Part shown: piece by piece, positions 1-7,327 of the stretch
Numbering within the stretch: the first letter of the stretch is position 1
Layout of the letters: each line of letters opens with the position of its first letter
Assembly: GCA_010206265.1 (NCBI GenBank)
Contig: VIQV01000001.1
Coordinates: forward strand, 186,001 to 250,000
DNA: 64,000 nucleotides
From: Lachnospiraceae bacterium MD329
GTDB lineage: Bacteria > Bacillota > Clostridia > UBA1381
Direction: 5' to 3'
The notes under the pieces: generated by a model
The model's database searches: none
Seen by the model: the letters and a program-made list of their open reading frames with translations, nothing else
Told to the model about the DNA's origin: nothing
Made by a program: the position numbers and the translations under genes

Positions 1-1014
1 TGCCTCGTTTTCAGTTACGCTTGTATGACGGATTGCGTCAAGCAACGACGTTTTACCGTGGTCAACGTGACCCATTACTACTACTACCGGCGGACGTGAA
101 ACCAAATCTTCTTCCTTATCCTCGTGTTCGGTTTCAATCATAAGTATATCTTCTTTTGTCAGCACGACTTCCTGTTTAACCGTTATACCGAAATCGTCAC
201 CTATAAGCTGAGCCGTTTCAAAATCAATCGCCTGATTTTGAGTTGCCATAACACCCAGCATCATAAGTTTTTTAACTACTTCTGCCGAAGTCTTACCCAT
301 TTTTGAGGCAAATTCTCCGACTGTAATTGTTTCGGGGATTTCAATCTCCGTAATAACCTTTGCCTTGATTTCCTTCTTCGGCTGCGGCTTTTCTTTTTCA
401 CGGCGATTTTTAAGATTGGGCGCGCCCTTTTTATTATTCTTTACCTTACCGCCCTTTTTATCCATCTTAATATGGTCCGGAACCATATCTTCAATACGCT
501 CGCGAGTTTCAATCGCGTCAAGATTAACAACCGTCTGGCGTGTATCAACGTGACGCTTTCTTTCCTCTGTCTTTACAATATATTCCTCCTCTGTGTTTGA
601 GTGGTCAATATTGCTTAAATCAATTTTTTGTCCCGACTGTTTTTTTGCAACCTTTTTATGTTTTTCGTGTTTAGGCTTTTCCTCTGTCTTTTGCGGTTCT
701 TCTTTTTCGGGTTTCTTTTCCTCAGGCTTTTCCTTTTTCTCTGATGTTGTTTCCTCTGTCTTAACAGGAGTTTCAGCAGTTTCTTCCTTTTTGCCTGCCT
801 TCTTTTCAGCCTCCGCTTTAAGCTCCTGCAGTTCCTCCTCCGTAACCGAATTTGCCTGTGTGTATATGTCAAGGATAAGTCCTGCAACATCTTCGTTTAT
901 TACGCTTGAAGAGCTTTTAAGCTCTACCCCGAATTCTGCAAGCCTTGCTATTATATCCTTATTGGTAATTTTAATACTCTTTGAAATTTCACCAAGTTTC
1001 AATGTTTCTGCCAT
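1..1014 (-). CDS. infB: Translation initiation factor IF-2, N-terminal part (cut by window edge)
   Basis: IF-2 is the GTPase that brings initiator tRNA to the 30S subunit and promotes subunit joining. The 338 visible codons start at an ATG at 1012-1014 and run off the left edge. The first ~50 residues form an IF2_N module (MAETLKLGEISKSIKI...). A long Lys/Glu-rich linker follows. A second IF2_N module sits at about residues 228-280 (ETITVGEFASKMGKTSAEVV). The last visible residues reach the G1 loop of the GTPase domain, GHVDHGKTS, at about 46-72 on the plus strand. It is the last visible gene of the rimP-nusA-rnpM-ylxQ-infB operon, the usual order in Firmicutes. The G domain beyond G1 and the C-terminal tRNA-binding domains lie outside the window. 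Confidence 0.97.
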   Translation of the reverse strand, partial: MAETLKLGEISKSIKITNKDIIARLAEFGVELKSSSSVINEDVAGLILDIYTQANSVTEEELQELKAEAEKKAGKKEETAETPVKTEETTSEKKEKPEEKKPEKEEPQKTEEKPKHEKHKKVAKKQSGQKIDLSNIDHSNTEEEYIVKTEERKRHVDTRQTVVNLDAIETRERIEDMVPDHIKMDKKGGKVKNNKKGAPNLKNRREKEKPQPKKEIKAKVITEIEIPETITVGEFASKMGKTSAEVVKKLMMLGVMATQNQAIDFETAQLIGDDFGITVKQEVVLTKEDILMIETEHEDKEEDLVSRPPVVVVMGHVDHGKTSLLDAIRHTSVTENEA

Positions 1015-1033
1015 ATGGTTTCACCCTTTCTTT

Positions 1034-1345
1034 TTACCCTTGGATTTTATCTACTCTATCTAAAATTGCTTTCGCAAAATTGTCGTCATTTACTGATACG
1101 GCTGAACGGCTTTCCGCTCCCGTATACTTCCCCAGTTCCGCTTTATCAAATGCGGTAATATATCTGACTTTATAATACTCACACGAATTCACAACTGATT
1201 TTTTCGTATTATCCGAAGCGTCCTCCGCAATAATAACCAGTTTTGATATTCCGCTTTTGACTGCTTTTTTACATAAATCCTCGCCTGTTGTTACCTTGCC
1301 TGCGCGTTTTGCCAATCCGAGAAGTCCGAGAAAATTATTTTTCAC
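1034..1345 (-). CDS. ylxQ: YlxQ, L7Ae-family K-turn RNA-binding protein
   Basis: This 103-residue protein is of the L7Ae/L30e/YbxF superfamily, which binds kink-turn RNA. The conserved N-terminus FLGLLGLAKRAGKVTTGED and the KLVIIAEDASDNTKK strand-helix are typical. It starts at a GTG whose bases overlap the rnpM stop (GTGA, 4 nt), with a GGAGG upstream, so the two genes are translationally coupled. It lies between rnpM and infB, the standard place of ylxQ. Its precise role is unsettled in the literature. The presence of OLE RNA in the same window is of interest, because one OLE partner (OapC) belongs to this superfamily. The operon position argues that this copy is ordinary YlxQ. Confidence 0.92.
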   Translation of the reverse strand: MKNNFLGLLGLAKRAGKVTTGEDLCKKAVKSGISKLVIIAEDASDNTKKSVVNSCEYYKVRYITAFDKAELGKYTGAESRSAVSVNDDNFAKAILDRVDKIQG

Positions 1346-1596
1346 ATCATATCCTCCGCCGTATTATATAATTCACCGTCAACCGCACATTGAAAAGCGC
1401 GTTCAAGTCCGCGTTTTTTCTTTGCCAGTTTTACACATTCGGTATTCCTGCAAATATAAGCGCTGCGCCCAAACAGCTTTTTATCCGCGTCAAGCTTTAT
1501 TTCTCCGCTTGAATTATCGCGCACTATCCTTATAAGTTCGTTCTGAGGGTGCATTTCCCTGCACGCCACACACATTCTCATAGGTATGTGTTTCAT
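1342..1596 (-). CDS. rnpM: RnpM (YlxR, DUF448), RNase P modulator / RNA-binding protein
   Basis: This is an 84-residue YlxR-family protein. The family signature is clear: MRMCVACREM near the N-terminus, then IRIVRD, GRSAYICRNTECV and a basic KKKRGLERAF helix. YlxR proteins bind RNA, and in Bacillus the protein binds and modulates RNase P, hence rnpM. It sits directly between nusA and ylxQ, as in most Firmicutes. Its 3' end overlaps ylxQ by 4 nt. Nothing unusual was seen. Confidence 0.95.
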   Translation of the reverse strand: MKHIPMRMCVACREMHPQNELIRIVRDNSSGEIKLDADKKLFGRSAYICRNTECVKLAKKKRGLERAFQCAVDGELYNTAEDMM

Positions 1597-1647
1597 AATG
1601 CAAATTCCTTTCGTGTAATGGTTTAATTCACGGTAATACAGCAGGTT

Positions 1648-2673
1648 TTAACCTGCAGTAACAATGTCAATCTTCCAACCTGTCAGTCTTGCCGCAAGTC
1701 TTACATTCTGTCCCGACTTACCTATTGCAAGTGACAGCTGAGATTCGGGGACAACCACTTTAGCAGTCTTTTCCTCCTCGTCAATATCCGTTGAAATCAC
1801 CTCTGCTGGACTAAGGCTTGCTGTAATAAACTCTGTCGGGTCCTCGCTCCATTTTACTATATCAAGCTTTTCATCTCTCAGTTCATCACTTATATTCTGA
1901 ACACGAGTACCCTTAGGTCCGATACAAGCTCCCTGAGCGTCGATATTCGGGTCGTTTGAATAAACGGCTATCTTTGTCCTTGAGCCTGCCTCTCTGGCAA
2001 TATTCTTAATCTCCACTATGCCTTCGCCTATTTCGGGAACCTCTGTTTCAAACAAACGCTTAACCAGTCCCGGGTGCGTTCTTGACACAATTATCTGCGT
2101 ACCGCGTGTACCGCTTCTTACCTCGCTGACATAACAGCGCAGCATTTGACCAAGCTCATATGATTCACCTCTCGGCTGTTCCTTTTCAGGCAGCATAGCC
2201 TCAATTTTACCGATATCAATAAACACATTTCCGCGTTCCATTCGTTCGATTTTACCCGAAATAATATCGTTGGTTTTTTCAGTATACTCACTAAAGATTA
2301 TTCCTCTTTCCGCCTCGCGTATTCTCTGAGTTACAACCTGCTTTGCAGTCATTGCGCTTATTCTTCCGAAATCACGCGGTGTAACTTCAATATTTACAAT
2401 ATCGCCCAATTCGTAATTTCCGTTAATTTTACGCGCGTCTTCCAGTTCAATTTCCTCATTCTCTTCAAACACGAGGTCTACAACAGTCTTCTGAGCAAAA
2501 ACTTTTATTCCGCCTGTTTCTCTGTCAATTACTACTTCAACGTTCTGCGAGGAATTAAAATTTTTCTTATATGCAGCAACCAGAGCCGCCTCCAATGCGT
2601 CGAAAAGCACGTCAGGACTTATCCCCTTTTCGTCACAAATCTCCATTAAAACCTCAATTAATCCCTTTTCCAT
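1648..2673 (-). CDS. nusA: Transcription termination/antitermination factor NusA
   Basis: NusA binds RNA polymerase and nascent RNA and modulates pausing, termination and antitermination. Domains in order: N-terminal RNAP-binding domain (about 1-125), S1 domain (about 130-200, GKIERMERGNVFIDIGKIEA), then KH1 and KH2 (CIGPKGTRVQNI near 240; LAIGKSGQNVRLAARLTG near the end). The length of 341 residues matches the short Firmicute form without acidic repeats. I chose the ATG at 2671-2673 because an AAAGGA lies 12 nt before it. An in-frame ATG at 2683-2685 directly abuts that AAAGGA and would leave no spacing. It is the second gene of the rimP operon. Confidence 0.97.
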   Translation of the reverse strand: MEKGLIEVLMEICDEKGISPDVLFDALEAALVAAYKKNFNSSQNVEVVIDRETGGIKVFAQKTVVDLVFEENEEIELEDARKINGNYELGDIVNIEVTPRDFGRISAMTAKQVVTQRIREAERGIIFSEYTEKTNDIISGKIERMERGNVFIDIGKIEAMLPEKEQPRGESYELGQMLRCYVSEVRSGTRGTQIIVSRTHPGLVKRLFETEVPEIGEGIVEIKNIAREAGSRTKIAVYSNDPNIDAQGACIGPKGTRVQNISDELRDEKLDIVKWSEDPTEFITASLSPAEVISTDIDEEEKTAKVVVPESQLSLAIGKSGQNVRLAARLTGWKIDIVTAG

Positions 2674-2691
2674 TTTTATAATCATTCCTTT

Positions 2692-3150
2692 CTAAAATTC
2701 AAATCTCAATCTTATATAAGCCGCCTGCTTGACGGGAATTTCCTTTGTTTCATTTTCCGTTTCAATAAATGCCGAACCGTCCCGAAAATCTTTGAGAGTG
2801 CCTGAAAATTCTTTAACTCCGTTTTCAGCCTTATACAGCTTGACATCAACCTCTCTGCCGACATAATAAAGAAACTCACGCTCTTTTTTTAGCTGTCTGT
2901 CCGCCCCCGGTGACGAAACTTCCAGTGTATAATTTGTTTCAATAAAATCCATCTCGTCCAAAACTGTTTCAATCGCTTTGGAAAACTTTTCACATTCATC
3001 TATTCCTATGCCGCCCTCTTTGTCAATATAATAACAAAGCGAGTATCCGTCAGCAGATTTGCTGTAGTCAACATCAACAATATATACGCCCTGCGCCGCC
3101 GCTATGCTTTCACCTGCCGCAAGCGCCTGTATTTCTGTTTTATTAGCCAT
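2692..3150 (-). CDS. rimP: Ribosome maturation factor RimP
   Basis: This 152-residue RimP/YhbC family protein is needed for late assembly of the 30S subunit. The family core is visible: a GGIGIDECEKFSKAIETVLDE helix region followed by YTLEVSSPGADRQLKKEREF, which carries the conserved SSPG(A/V)DR motif. The C-terminal part is a small SH3-like beta domain (VKLYKAENGVKEFSGTL). The start is an ATG with a strong AAGGAGGAAAG just upstream. It is the first gene of the operon that continues to nusA, rnpM, ylxQ and infB. Confidence 0.95.
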   Translation of the reverse strand: MANKTEIQALAAGESIAAAQGVYIVDVDYSKSADGYSLCYYIDKEGGIGIDECEKFSKAIETVLDEMDFIETNYTLEVSSPGADRQLKKEREFLYYVGREVDVKLYKAENGVKEFSGTLKDFRDGSAFIETENETKEIPVKQAAYIRLRFEF

Positions 3151-3200
3151 TCTTTCCTCCTTGATTATATGCTGTTCAAATAAATTCCTATTTTACAAAC

Positions 3201-3226
3201 GAAAGAGTGGGCAAACCCACTCTTTC
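3201..3226 (-). promoter_or_regulatory. Perfect 11-bp hairpin in the rimP-nusA leader
   Basis: The sequence gaaagagtggg (3201-3211), loop caaa, and cccactctttc (3216-3226) are a perfect inverted repeat. The best promoter for rimP (3256-3284) lies upstream of it. The hairpin is therefore inside the ~100-nt rimP leader rather than simply closing the upstream lcp gene. No good U-run follows on either strand (GTTTGT on the minus strand), so it is a weak terminator at best. It could be an attenuation or protein-binding site. Confidence 0.6.
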
Positions 3227-3255
3227 TGAATATAGTATATTCATCTTTCTTAGAT

Positions 3256-3284
3256 ATTATATCATATCAATCCAATAATTTCAA
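3256..3284 (-). promoter_or_regulatory. Sigma-A promoter for the rimP-nusA-infB operon
   Basis: On the minus strand there is TTGAAA (3279-3284), a 17-nt spacer and TATAAT (3256-3261). This would start transcription near 3249, about 100 nt before the rimP ATG. The -35 box begins only about 34 nt after the lcp stop codon. Confidence 0.7.
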
Positions 3285-3317
3285 GCTTTTTTTACGATTT
3301 TTTCATATTTTTTTGAA

Positions 3318-4691
3318 TTACTCGTCATCATCATTAGACGAATGTATATTATCAGCATAATCTTCATCGTCGTCATCATCGTCACTGCCTGACAAACTGC
3401 CGCCCGAACCTGACGAACCGCTTGTACCCGTACCCAAAGATGAACCCGATGAACCGCCCGAGCCGGACGAACTTCCGCCTGAATTTGATGAACCTCCCGA
3501 ACCGGACGAGCTTGAACCTGACGTACCGGTCTTATCAGACGACGACGAAGAACCCGACGTACTGCCCGAACCTGAGGACGAACCGCCTGAATTTGATGAA
3601 CTTCCCGAGCTTGAAGAGGTTTCTGACTTATCAGATTTTCCTGAGCCTGACGAACCGCTTGACACCTTTTTGCTGCTGCCGTTATCTGATTCGCTTGAAC
3701 CATTTGGATTGTCAATCGTTATAGTATCAGCCGGATATCCGAATACCGTCTGAACAAGCTGACGCGTCGCCTCAATATCAACCTCCCAGACATCAGCCCT
3801 CTGACCGTCTATAGTCACCTCGTCAAAACGTCCCGGTAACTCGTGAGTATGAATATTTTCACTCTGAAAACCCGAAAGGTACTTTGAGTATTTCACTACG
3901 TCGCTTACTGTAAAATTAGTTTTCATTTCTGAATTTACAGTTTTAAATATTGATGGTATTTTCAGTATCAGCGACGCATTCATTTTCTGGTCAATAACAG
4001 CTTTCAGGAATTTCTGCTGCATTTCAACTCTGTCTTTGTCGCCGTTTACATATCCCTTAAAATTACCGCTTGAATCTCTGTTTCCGTGACGGTAACGCAT
4101 AAGGTGCACCGCCTGCGAACCGTCAAGCTTGTATGTTCCCGGCGGAAGATTTATATGAAGGCTCTGTACAGGGTCATCATAAACCATTCCCACTCCGTCG
4201 CCGTAAAGGTCTGGAATTGTAAACTCAATAGGTCCAAGCTCATTTATAACGTGCGCTACGGCATCAAGCGTAAAATCTACATAATAGTTAATAGGTATAC
4301 CAGTTATACGCGTAACCGCCTCGCAAGCAGCAGTAGGACCGCCGATTACGCCATTCTTCATATACGCGTGAGCGGCGTTGATTTTCTGATAACGGTTTCC
4401 GATGTACATACGCGTATCACGCGGAATTGACATCATATTAACCACTTTTGTTTCTGTATCAAAACTTGCAAGCATCATTGCGTCAGTACGCAGACCGTCA
4501 ATATCTGTCGTCATTAAAAGCACATTAATTTTACCGTCTGCCGCAGCTACGGTAGACGTATTATCAACAAGTTCAGTATTGTTCCTTCCCGTAAAATCCA
4601 TTCCCATACACACTGCCGCCGCCGCAATTACTACTGCAAGTGACACGCCGAGCACCTGAAAATATCTTCTGACGTTAAATCTAACTTTCAC
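3318..4691 (-). CDS. LytR-CpsA-Psr (LCP) family cell-wall glycopolymer ligase with Ser/Gly-rich tail
   Basis: LCP enzymes transfer lipid-linked secondary polymers such as teichoic acids or capsules onto peptidoglycan outside the membrane. The protein has a short cytoplasmic basic start, one transmembrane segment (about 13-30), then an LCP domain (about 50-320). Hallmarks are TDIDGLRTDAMML, the active-site SIPRDTRM, KINAAHAY, and the polyprenyl-phosphate-binding RYRH...DKDRVEMQQKF. From about residue 328 to the end (457) the tail is almost only Ser, Gly and Thr, finishing in a run of Asp and Glu. The tail is not part of the family fold and may span or stick to the wall. The start is GTG at 4689-4691 with TTGGAGG 6 nt upstream. 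It appears monocistronic. Confidence 0.93.
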   Translation of the reverse strand: MKVRFNVRRYFQVLGVSLAVVIAAAAVCMGMDFTGRNNTELVDNTSTVAAADGKINVLLMTTDIDGLRTDAMMLASFDTETKVVNMMSIPRDTRMYIGNRYQKINAAHAYMKNGVIGGPTAACEAVTRITGIPINYYVDFTLDAVAHVINELGPIEFTIPDLYGDGVGMVYDDPVQSLHINLPPGTYKLDGSQAVHLMRYRHGNRDSSGNFKGYVNGDKDRVEMQQKFLKAVIDQKMNASLILKIPSIFKTVNSEMKTNFTVSDVVKYSKYLSGFQSENIHTHELPGRFDEVTIDGQRADVWEVDIEATRQLVQTVFGYPADTITIDNPNGSSESDNGSSKKVSSGSSGSGKSDKSETSSSSGSSSNSGGSSSGSGSTSGSSSSSDKTGTSGSSSSGSGGSSNSGGSSSGSGGSSGSSLGTGTSGSSGSGGSLSGSDDDDDDEDYADNIHSSNDDDE

Positions 4692-4744
4692 TGTTTACCT
4701 CCAAATATTAAGCATATCATTATTCAAATTTACATATATATTTA

Positions 4745-4773
4745 ATTTTAGCATATTTCTTCGCCGCCGTCAA
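4745..4773 (-). promoter_or_regulatory. Sigma-A promoter for the LCP gene
   Basis: On the minus strand there is TTGACG (4768-4773), exactly 17 nt, and TAAAAT (4745-4750). Transcription would begin around 4738, about 47 nt before the GTG start. Confidence 0.7.
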
Positions 4774-4820
4774 CAAAAACCAATATATATTATGTAAACA
4801 TAATATTAAGTTTTTGTAAC

Positions 4821-4848
4821 AATGCAAAAGGCAGTACGTTGTACTGCC
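4821..4848 (-). terminator. Intrinsic terminator after the GltD-like gene
   Basis: On the minus strand an 8-bp stem GGCAGTAC, loop AAC, GTACTGCC is followed by TTTTGCATTG. It lies about 30 nt after the stop of the GltD-like gene. Confidence 0.75.
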
Positions 4849-4880
4849 CTATTATTACCATTATTTTCTTCATTAATACC

Positions 4881-6116
4881 TTAAAGGTCCTGCCCTTTCA
4901 TAATTCCCCTCATATATTCGTCCATAGCGTCTGCAACCTGTTTTGAATAAGCTACTGCCTCAACCACCGTTTTCGCACCGCGGACAACGTCGCCCGACGC
5001 AAAAATACCGTCACGTGTTGTTTCGCCGAACGTATTTGTAACAAGCAGTCCCTTTTCATTAACCTCCAAACCTGTTGTTGTCGATACAATTCTGTCCTTC
5101 GGTCCCTGACTGATTGCAATAATAGTTGAATCGGCAGGATACAGATTTTCCGTACCTCGTACAGGCGATAAATTACCGTGACCGTCACATTCAAGGTCAA
5201 CAAACACAACGCCTTCATCTACAATTTCCACCGGTTCAACGTGTACCACAAATTCAACTCCGTCAATCTTTGCATAGTCAACCTCACGCTGACTTGCCGC
5301 AAGATGGTCGCTGCGTGAAAATACAGTAACCTTTTTTGCGCCGTGTCTTAAAGCTGTACGCGCAACGTCCATTGCGCTGTTTCCCGCTCCGATAATATTT
5401 ACGGTATCGCCCAGACGGTAAACATCAGGGTTTGTCAGATAATTTATGGCATAATGTACGTTTCCAAGTGTTTCGCCCTTTATATGCAGAGTGTTCGGAC
5501 GCCAAACTCCCGTACCGATAAATATAGCGCTGTAGCCGTCGCGGAACATATCGTCCACACTGATTGTAGTACCGATTGAAGTATTCGGACGTATTTTAAT
5601 TCCAAGCTCCCAGAGCTTTCTTTTATATCTGGCAAGAATAGTCTTTGGCAGACGAAATTCCGGAATTCCGTACTGCAATACTCCGCCTATTTTTTCCTTG
5701 GATTCAAAAATTGTTATATCATAACCTCGCTGAGCCAGAATTACGGCTATTGTTATGCCTGCAGGTCCTGAACCAATAATTCCTGCTTTCATTCCGTTTT
5801 TTGGAATACCCGAAAAACCGAGCTTATCAAAATAGTTTTCGGAAATGTAATTTTCAATACTGCTTATATGTACCGGCGAACCTTTGTGATTAAGAACGCA
5901 ATGACCTTCGCACTGTTTTTCGTGATTACAAATCAGCGAACATACAATTGAAAGAGGATTGTTCTCAAAAACCATTTCACCTGCTTTGTTTATATCTCCC
6001 TCAAGGAAAGTATGTATCATATCAGGTATAGGCGTATTTATAGGACAGCCCTCACGGCACATAGGTTTTTTACAATTAAGACACCGCTTTGCCTCATTGA
6101 TAACGTGAATAGCCAT
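4881..6116 (-). CDS. GltD-like NAD(P)H-dependent flavoprotein oxidoreductase (glutamate synthase small-subunit family)
   Basis: This 411-residue protein is of the glutamate synthase beta-subunit / NfnB family. These proteins carry two Fe-S clusters and FAD and pass electrons from NAD(P)H to a partner. The N-terminus has the two Cys clusters (CLNCKKPMCREGCP at about 14-27; CSLICNHEKQCEGHC at about 59-73). An FAD Rossmann motif follows (GIIGSGPAGITIA, about 112) and then an NADPH Rossmann motif (NIIGAGNSAMDVA, about 240). No large glutamate-synthase subunit (GltB) or NfnA is adjacent, so it stands alone. The physiological partner is unknown and the substrate cannot be inferred. It starts at ATG with GAGAGGAG upstream. 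The promoter and terminator suggest a single-gene unit. Confidence 0.85.
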   Translation of the reverse strand: MAIHVINEAKRCLNCKKPMCREGCPINTPIPDMIHTFLEGDINKAGEMVFENNPLSIVCSLICNHEKQCEGHCVLNHKGSPVHISSIENYISENYFDKLGFSGIPKNGMKAGIIGSGPAGITIAVILAQRGYDITIFESKEKIGGVLQYGIPEFRLPKTILARYKRKLWELGIKIRPNTSIGTTISVDDMFRDGYSAIFIGTGVWRPNTLHIKGETLGNVHYAINYLTNPDVYRLGDTVNIIGAGNSAMDVARTALRHGAKKVTVFSRSDHLAASQREVDYAKIDGVEFVVHVEPVEIVDEGVVFVDLECDGHGNLSPVRGTENLYPADSTIIAISQGPKDRIVSTTTGLEVNEKGLLVTNTFGETTRDGIFASGDVVRGAKTVVEAVAYSKQVADAMDEYMRGIMKGQDL

Positions 6117-6151
6117 TTTATTACTCCTCTCAACTCTGCTTATTCAGTATA

Positions 6152-6180
6152 ATTTTATCATAAACAAACTTAAATCTCAA
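6152..6180 (-). promoter_or_regulatory. Sigma-A promoter for the GltD-like gene
   Basis: On the minus strand there is TTGAGA (6175-6180), 17 nt, and TAAAAT (6152-6157), followed a few bases later by another TATACT-like box. Confidence 0.6.
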
Positions 6181-6195
6181 CTGTTTTTTTATACA

Positions 6196-6717
6196 TTATA
6201 CAAAATAATCCGGAATAAACGTTTCACGCATATCAATATACCCTTTAAAGTCGCGCTGTTTTTCACCTTCGATAGTAAAACGCACGTTAACAATACCCTG
6301 AAGACCTGTAAGCGAATTCACAATTGAATACACTGTCAAAACTTCAAGGTCACGTCCGTCGGGAACGCTCTCAAGCATTTCCTTCTTTATATTTACATAT
6401 GCAATCCTATCCTTTACCTTTACTGTCATACAACCCTTTTCATCAGGAATAAGACGGCGGATTTTAGGATTGTCGTCACGTCCTTCAATAAGCTCGCTGA
6501 TTACGCGTTTCGCCATTTTTTCGGCAGACATCTGCGGAATACTTGTCTTAACGGGAATAAGTCTGAGCATTTGAGCGTCTACAAAATACAGTTTTACCTC
6601 CTCTGTCTGTACGCTTGTCCCGTGTGACAGAGCTGCAATGCCAAAACCCACAGCAAGTATCAGCGCAAAAGCGGCGTATCTTATAATCGAACTTCTTCTT
6701 AAAGTAGTTTCATACAA
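6196..6717 (-). CDS. GerMN-domain membrane protein
   Basis: This is a protein of about 173 residues with one N-terminal transmembrane helix or signal anchor (RYAAFALILAVGFGIAAL) and a single GerMN domain. The domain features are VKLYFVDAQMLRLIPVKTSIP, LIEGRD, LIPDEKG, VNIKKEML and TVYSIVNSLTGLQGIVNVRFTIEG. The domain occurs in the spore germination protein GerM and in other exported lipoproteins, and its biochemical role is not well defined. I prefer a TTG start at 6715-6717 because GGAGGT lies 7 nt before it. The in-frame ATG 15 bases upstream overlaps that ribosome binding site. The gene follows the TSCPD gene by 60 nt. Confidence 0.8.
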   Translation of the reverse strand: MYETTLRRSSIIRYAAFALILAVGFGIAALSHGTSVQTEEVKLYFVDAQMLRLIPVKTSIPQMSAEKMAKRVISELIEGRDDNPKIRRLIPDEKGCMTVKVKDRIAYVNIKKEMLESVPDGRDLEVLTVYSIVNSLTGLQGIVNVRFTIEGEKQRDFKGYIDMRETFIPDYFV

Positions 6718-6729
6718 AAGAAAAACCTC

Positions 6730-6759
6730 CATATACTGAGTGTCTATATACAGTATATG
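6730..6759. promoter_or_regulatory. Inverted repeat just upstream of the GerMN gene
   Basis: CATATACTG (6730-6738) and CAGTATATG (6751-6759) are perfect 9-bp arms around a 12-nt spacer. On the minus strand the second arm is followed at once by the GGAGG of the GerMN gene. A hairpin in the RNA, or a DNA-binding protein, could therefore affect translation or transcription. Confidence 0.45.
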
Positions 6760-6777
6760 AAGGAAAATATGTTTTTA

Positions 6778-7029
6778 TTACTGTTCTTTGCTAAGTTCCA
6801 GAGCACGAGCAAGCTGGTCAGGACACGAGGTACCCCTTCCGTTACAGTTTGTGCCCTTTAAGCGTTTTATAACTTCGTCCACCTGCATACCCTCGACAAG
6901 CGCGCCTATACCCTGCGTGTTGCCGTTACAACCGCGTGTGAAACGTACGTTCTTTACAATACCTTCTTCAATTTCAAAATCAATCTGCACCGAGCACACT
7001 CCCTTCGGCTCGTATGTATATTTTGCCAT
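6778..7029 (-). CDS. TSCPD domain protein
   Basis: This 83-residue protein contains the four-cysteine TSCPD module also found at the C-terminus of class II ribonucleotide reductases. The visible signature is VCSVQIDFEIEEG, RGCNGNTQGIGALVEGM, then CNGRGTSCPDQLARAL. The four Cys probably bind a metal. Stand-alone copies are common in Clostridia and their function is unknown. The start is ATG with GGAGGAATAGC upstream. The next 298 bases hold no gene. Confidence 0.88.
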   Translation of the reverse strand: MAKYTYEPKGVCSVQIDFEIEEGIVKNVRFTRGCNGNTQGIGALVEGMQVDEVIKRLKGTNCNGRGTSCPDQLARALELSKEQ

Positions 7030-7327
7030 AGCTATTCCTCCTTTTTTTTATTGTATTGTAACACATCTTCAAAAATTGTTCAAGTAAATAAAACATTAAT
7101 TTTTACTGCGCTCCTGACACGAAAAATATCCGTTATGAACAGTATAGCGTGTAACAAGCATAAACTCGGAGCATAATACTATTGAATATAATTTTCTTCA
7201 TACCTCGTTACTGTATTTAAAGTTGATGTAACAAAAAATTCATAAAAAAAATATTGATTTTTTATGAATAAAGTGGTATATTGTATAAGTATACTTGAAT
7301 AACCAATGAAAGGGGATTTTAAAATTT
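7030..7327. other. Intergenic region with a promoter and A/T hairpin for the 7328 gene
   Basis: There is no coding sequence here. The left part is A/T-rich without visible structure. The right part holds a perfect 11-bp inverted repeat, ttcataaaaaa (7239-7249) and ttttttatgaa (7258-7268). It also holds a plus-strand promoter, TTGATT (7254-7259), 17 nt, TATATT (7277-7282), whose -35 box overlaps the repeat. Confidence 0.55.

Noticed and set aside
615-1063. Open frames opposite and within the infB linker
   Set aside because: They are shadows of the Lys/Glu-rich IF-2 linker. The IF-2 frame is conserved and starts at 1014.
3201-3226. Hairpin as the terminator of the LCP gene
   Set aside because: No T-run follows, and a better promoter for rimP lies between it and the LCP stop, so I treat it as a leader element.
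3281-3724. Open frames on both strands over the LCP tail (Pro/Leu/Arg-rich or Gln/Val/Arg-rich)
   Set aside because: They are shadows of the low-complexity Ser/Gly/Asp repeat of the LCP gene. They have no ribosome site and their composition follows from the repeat codons.
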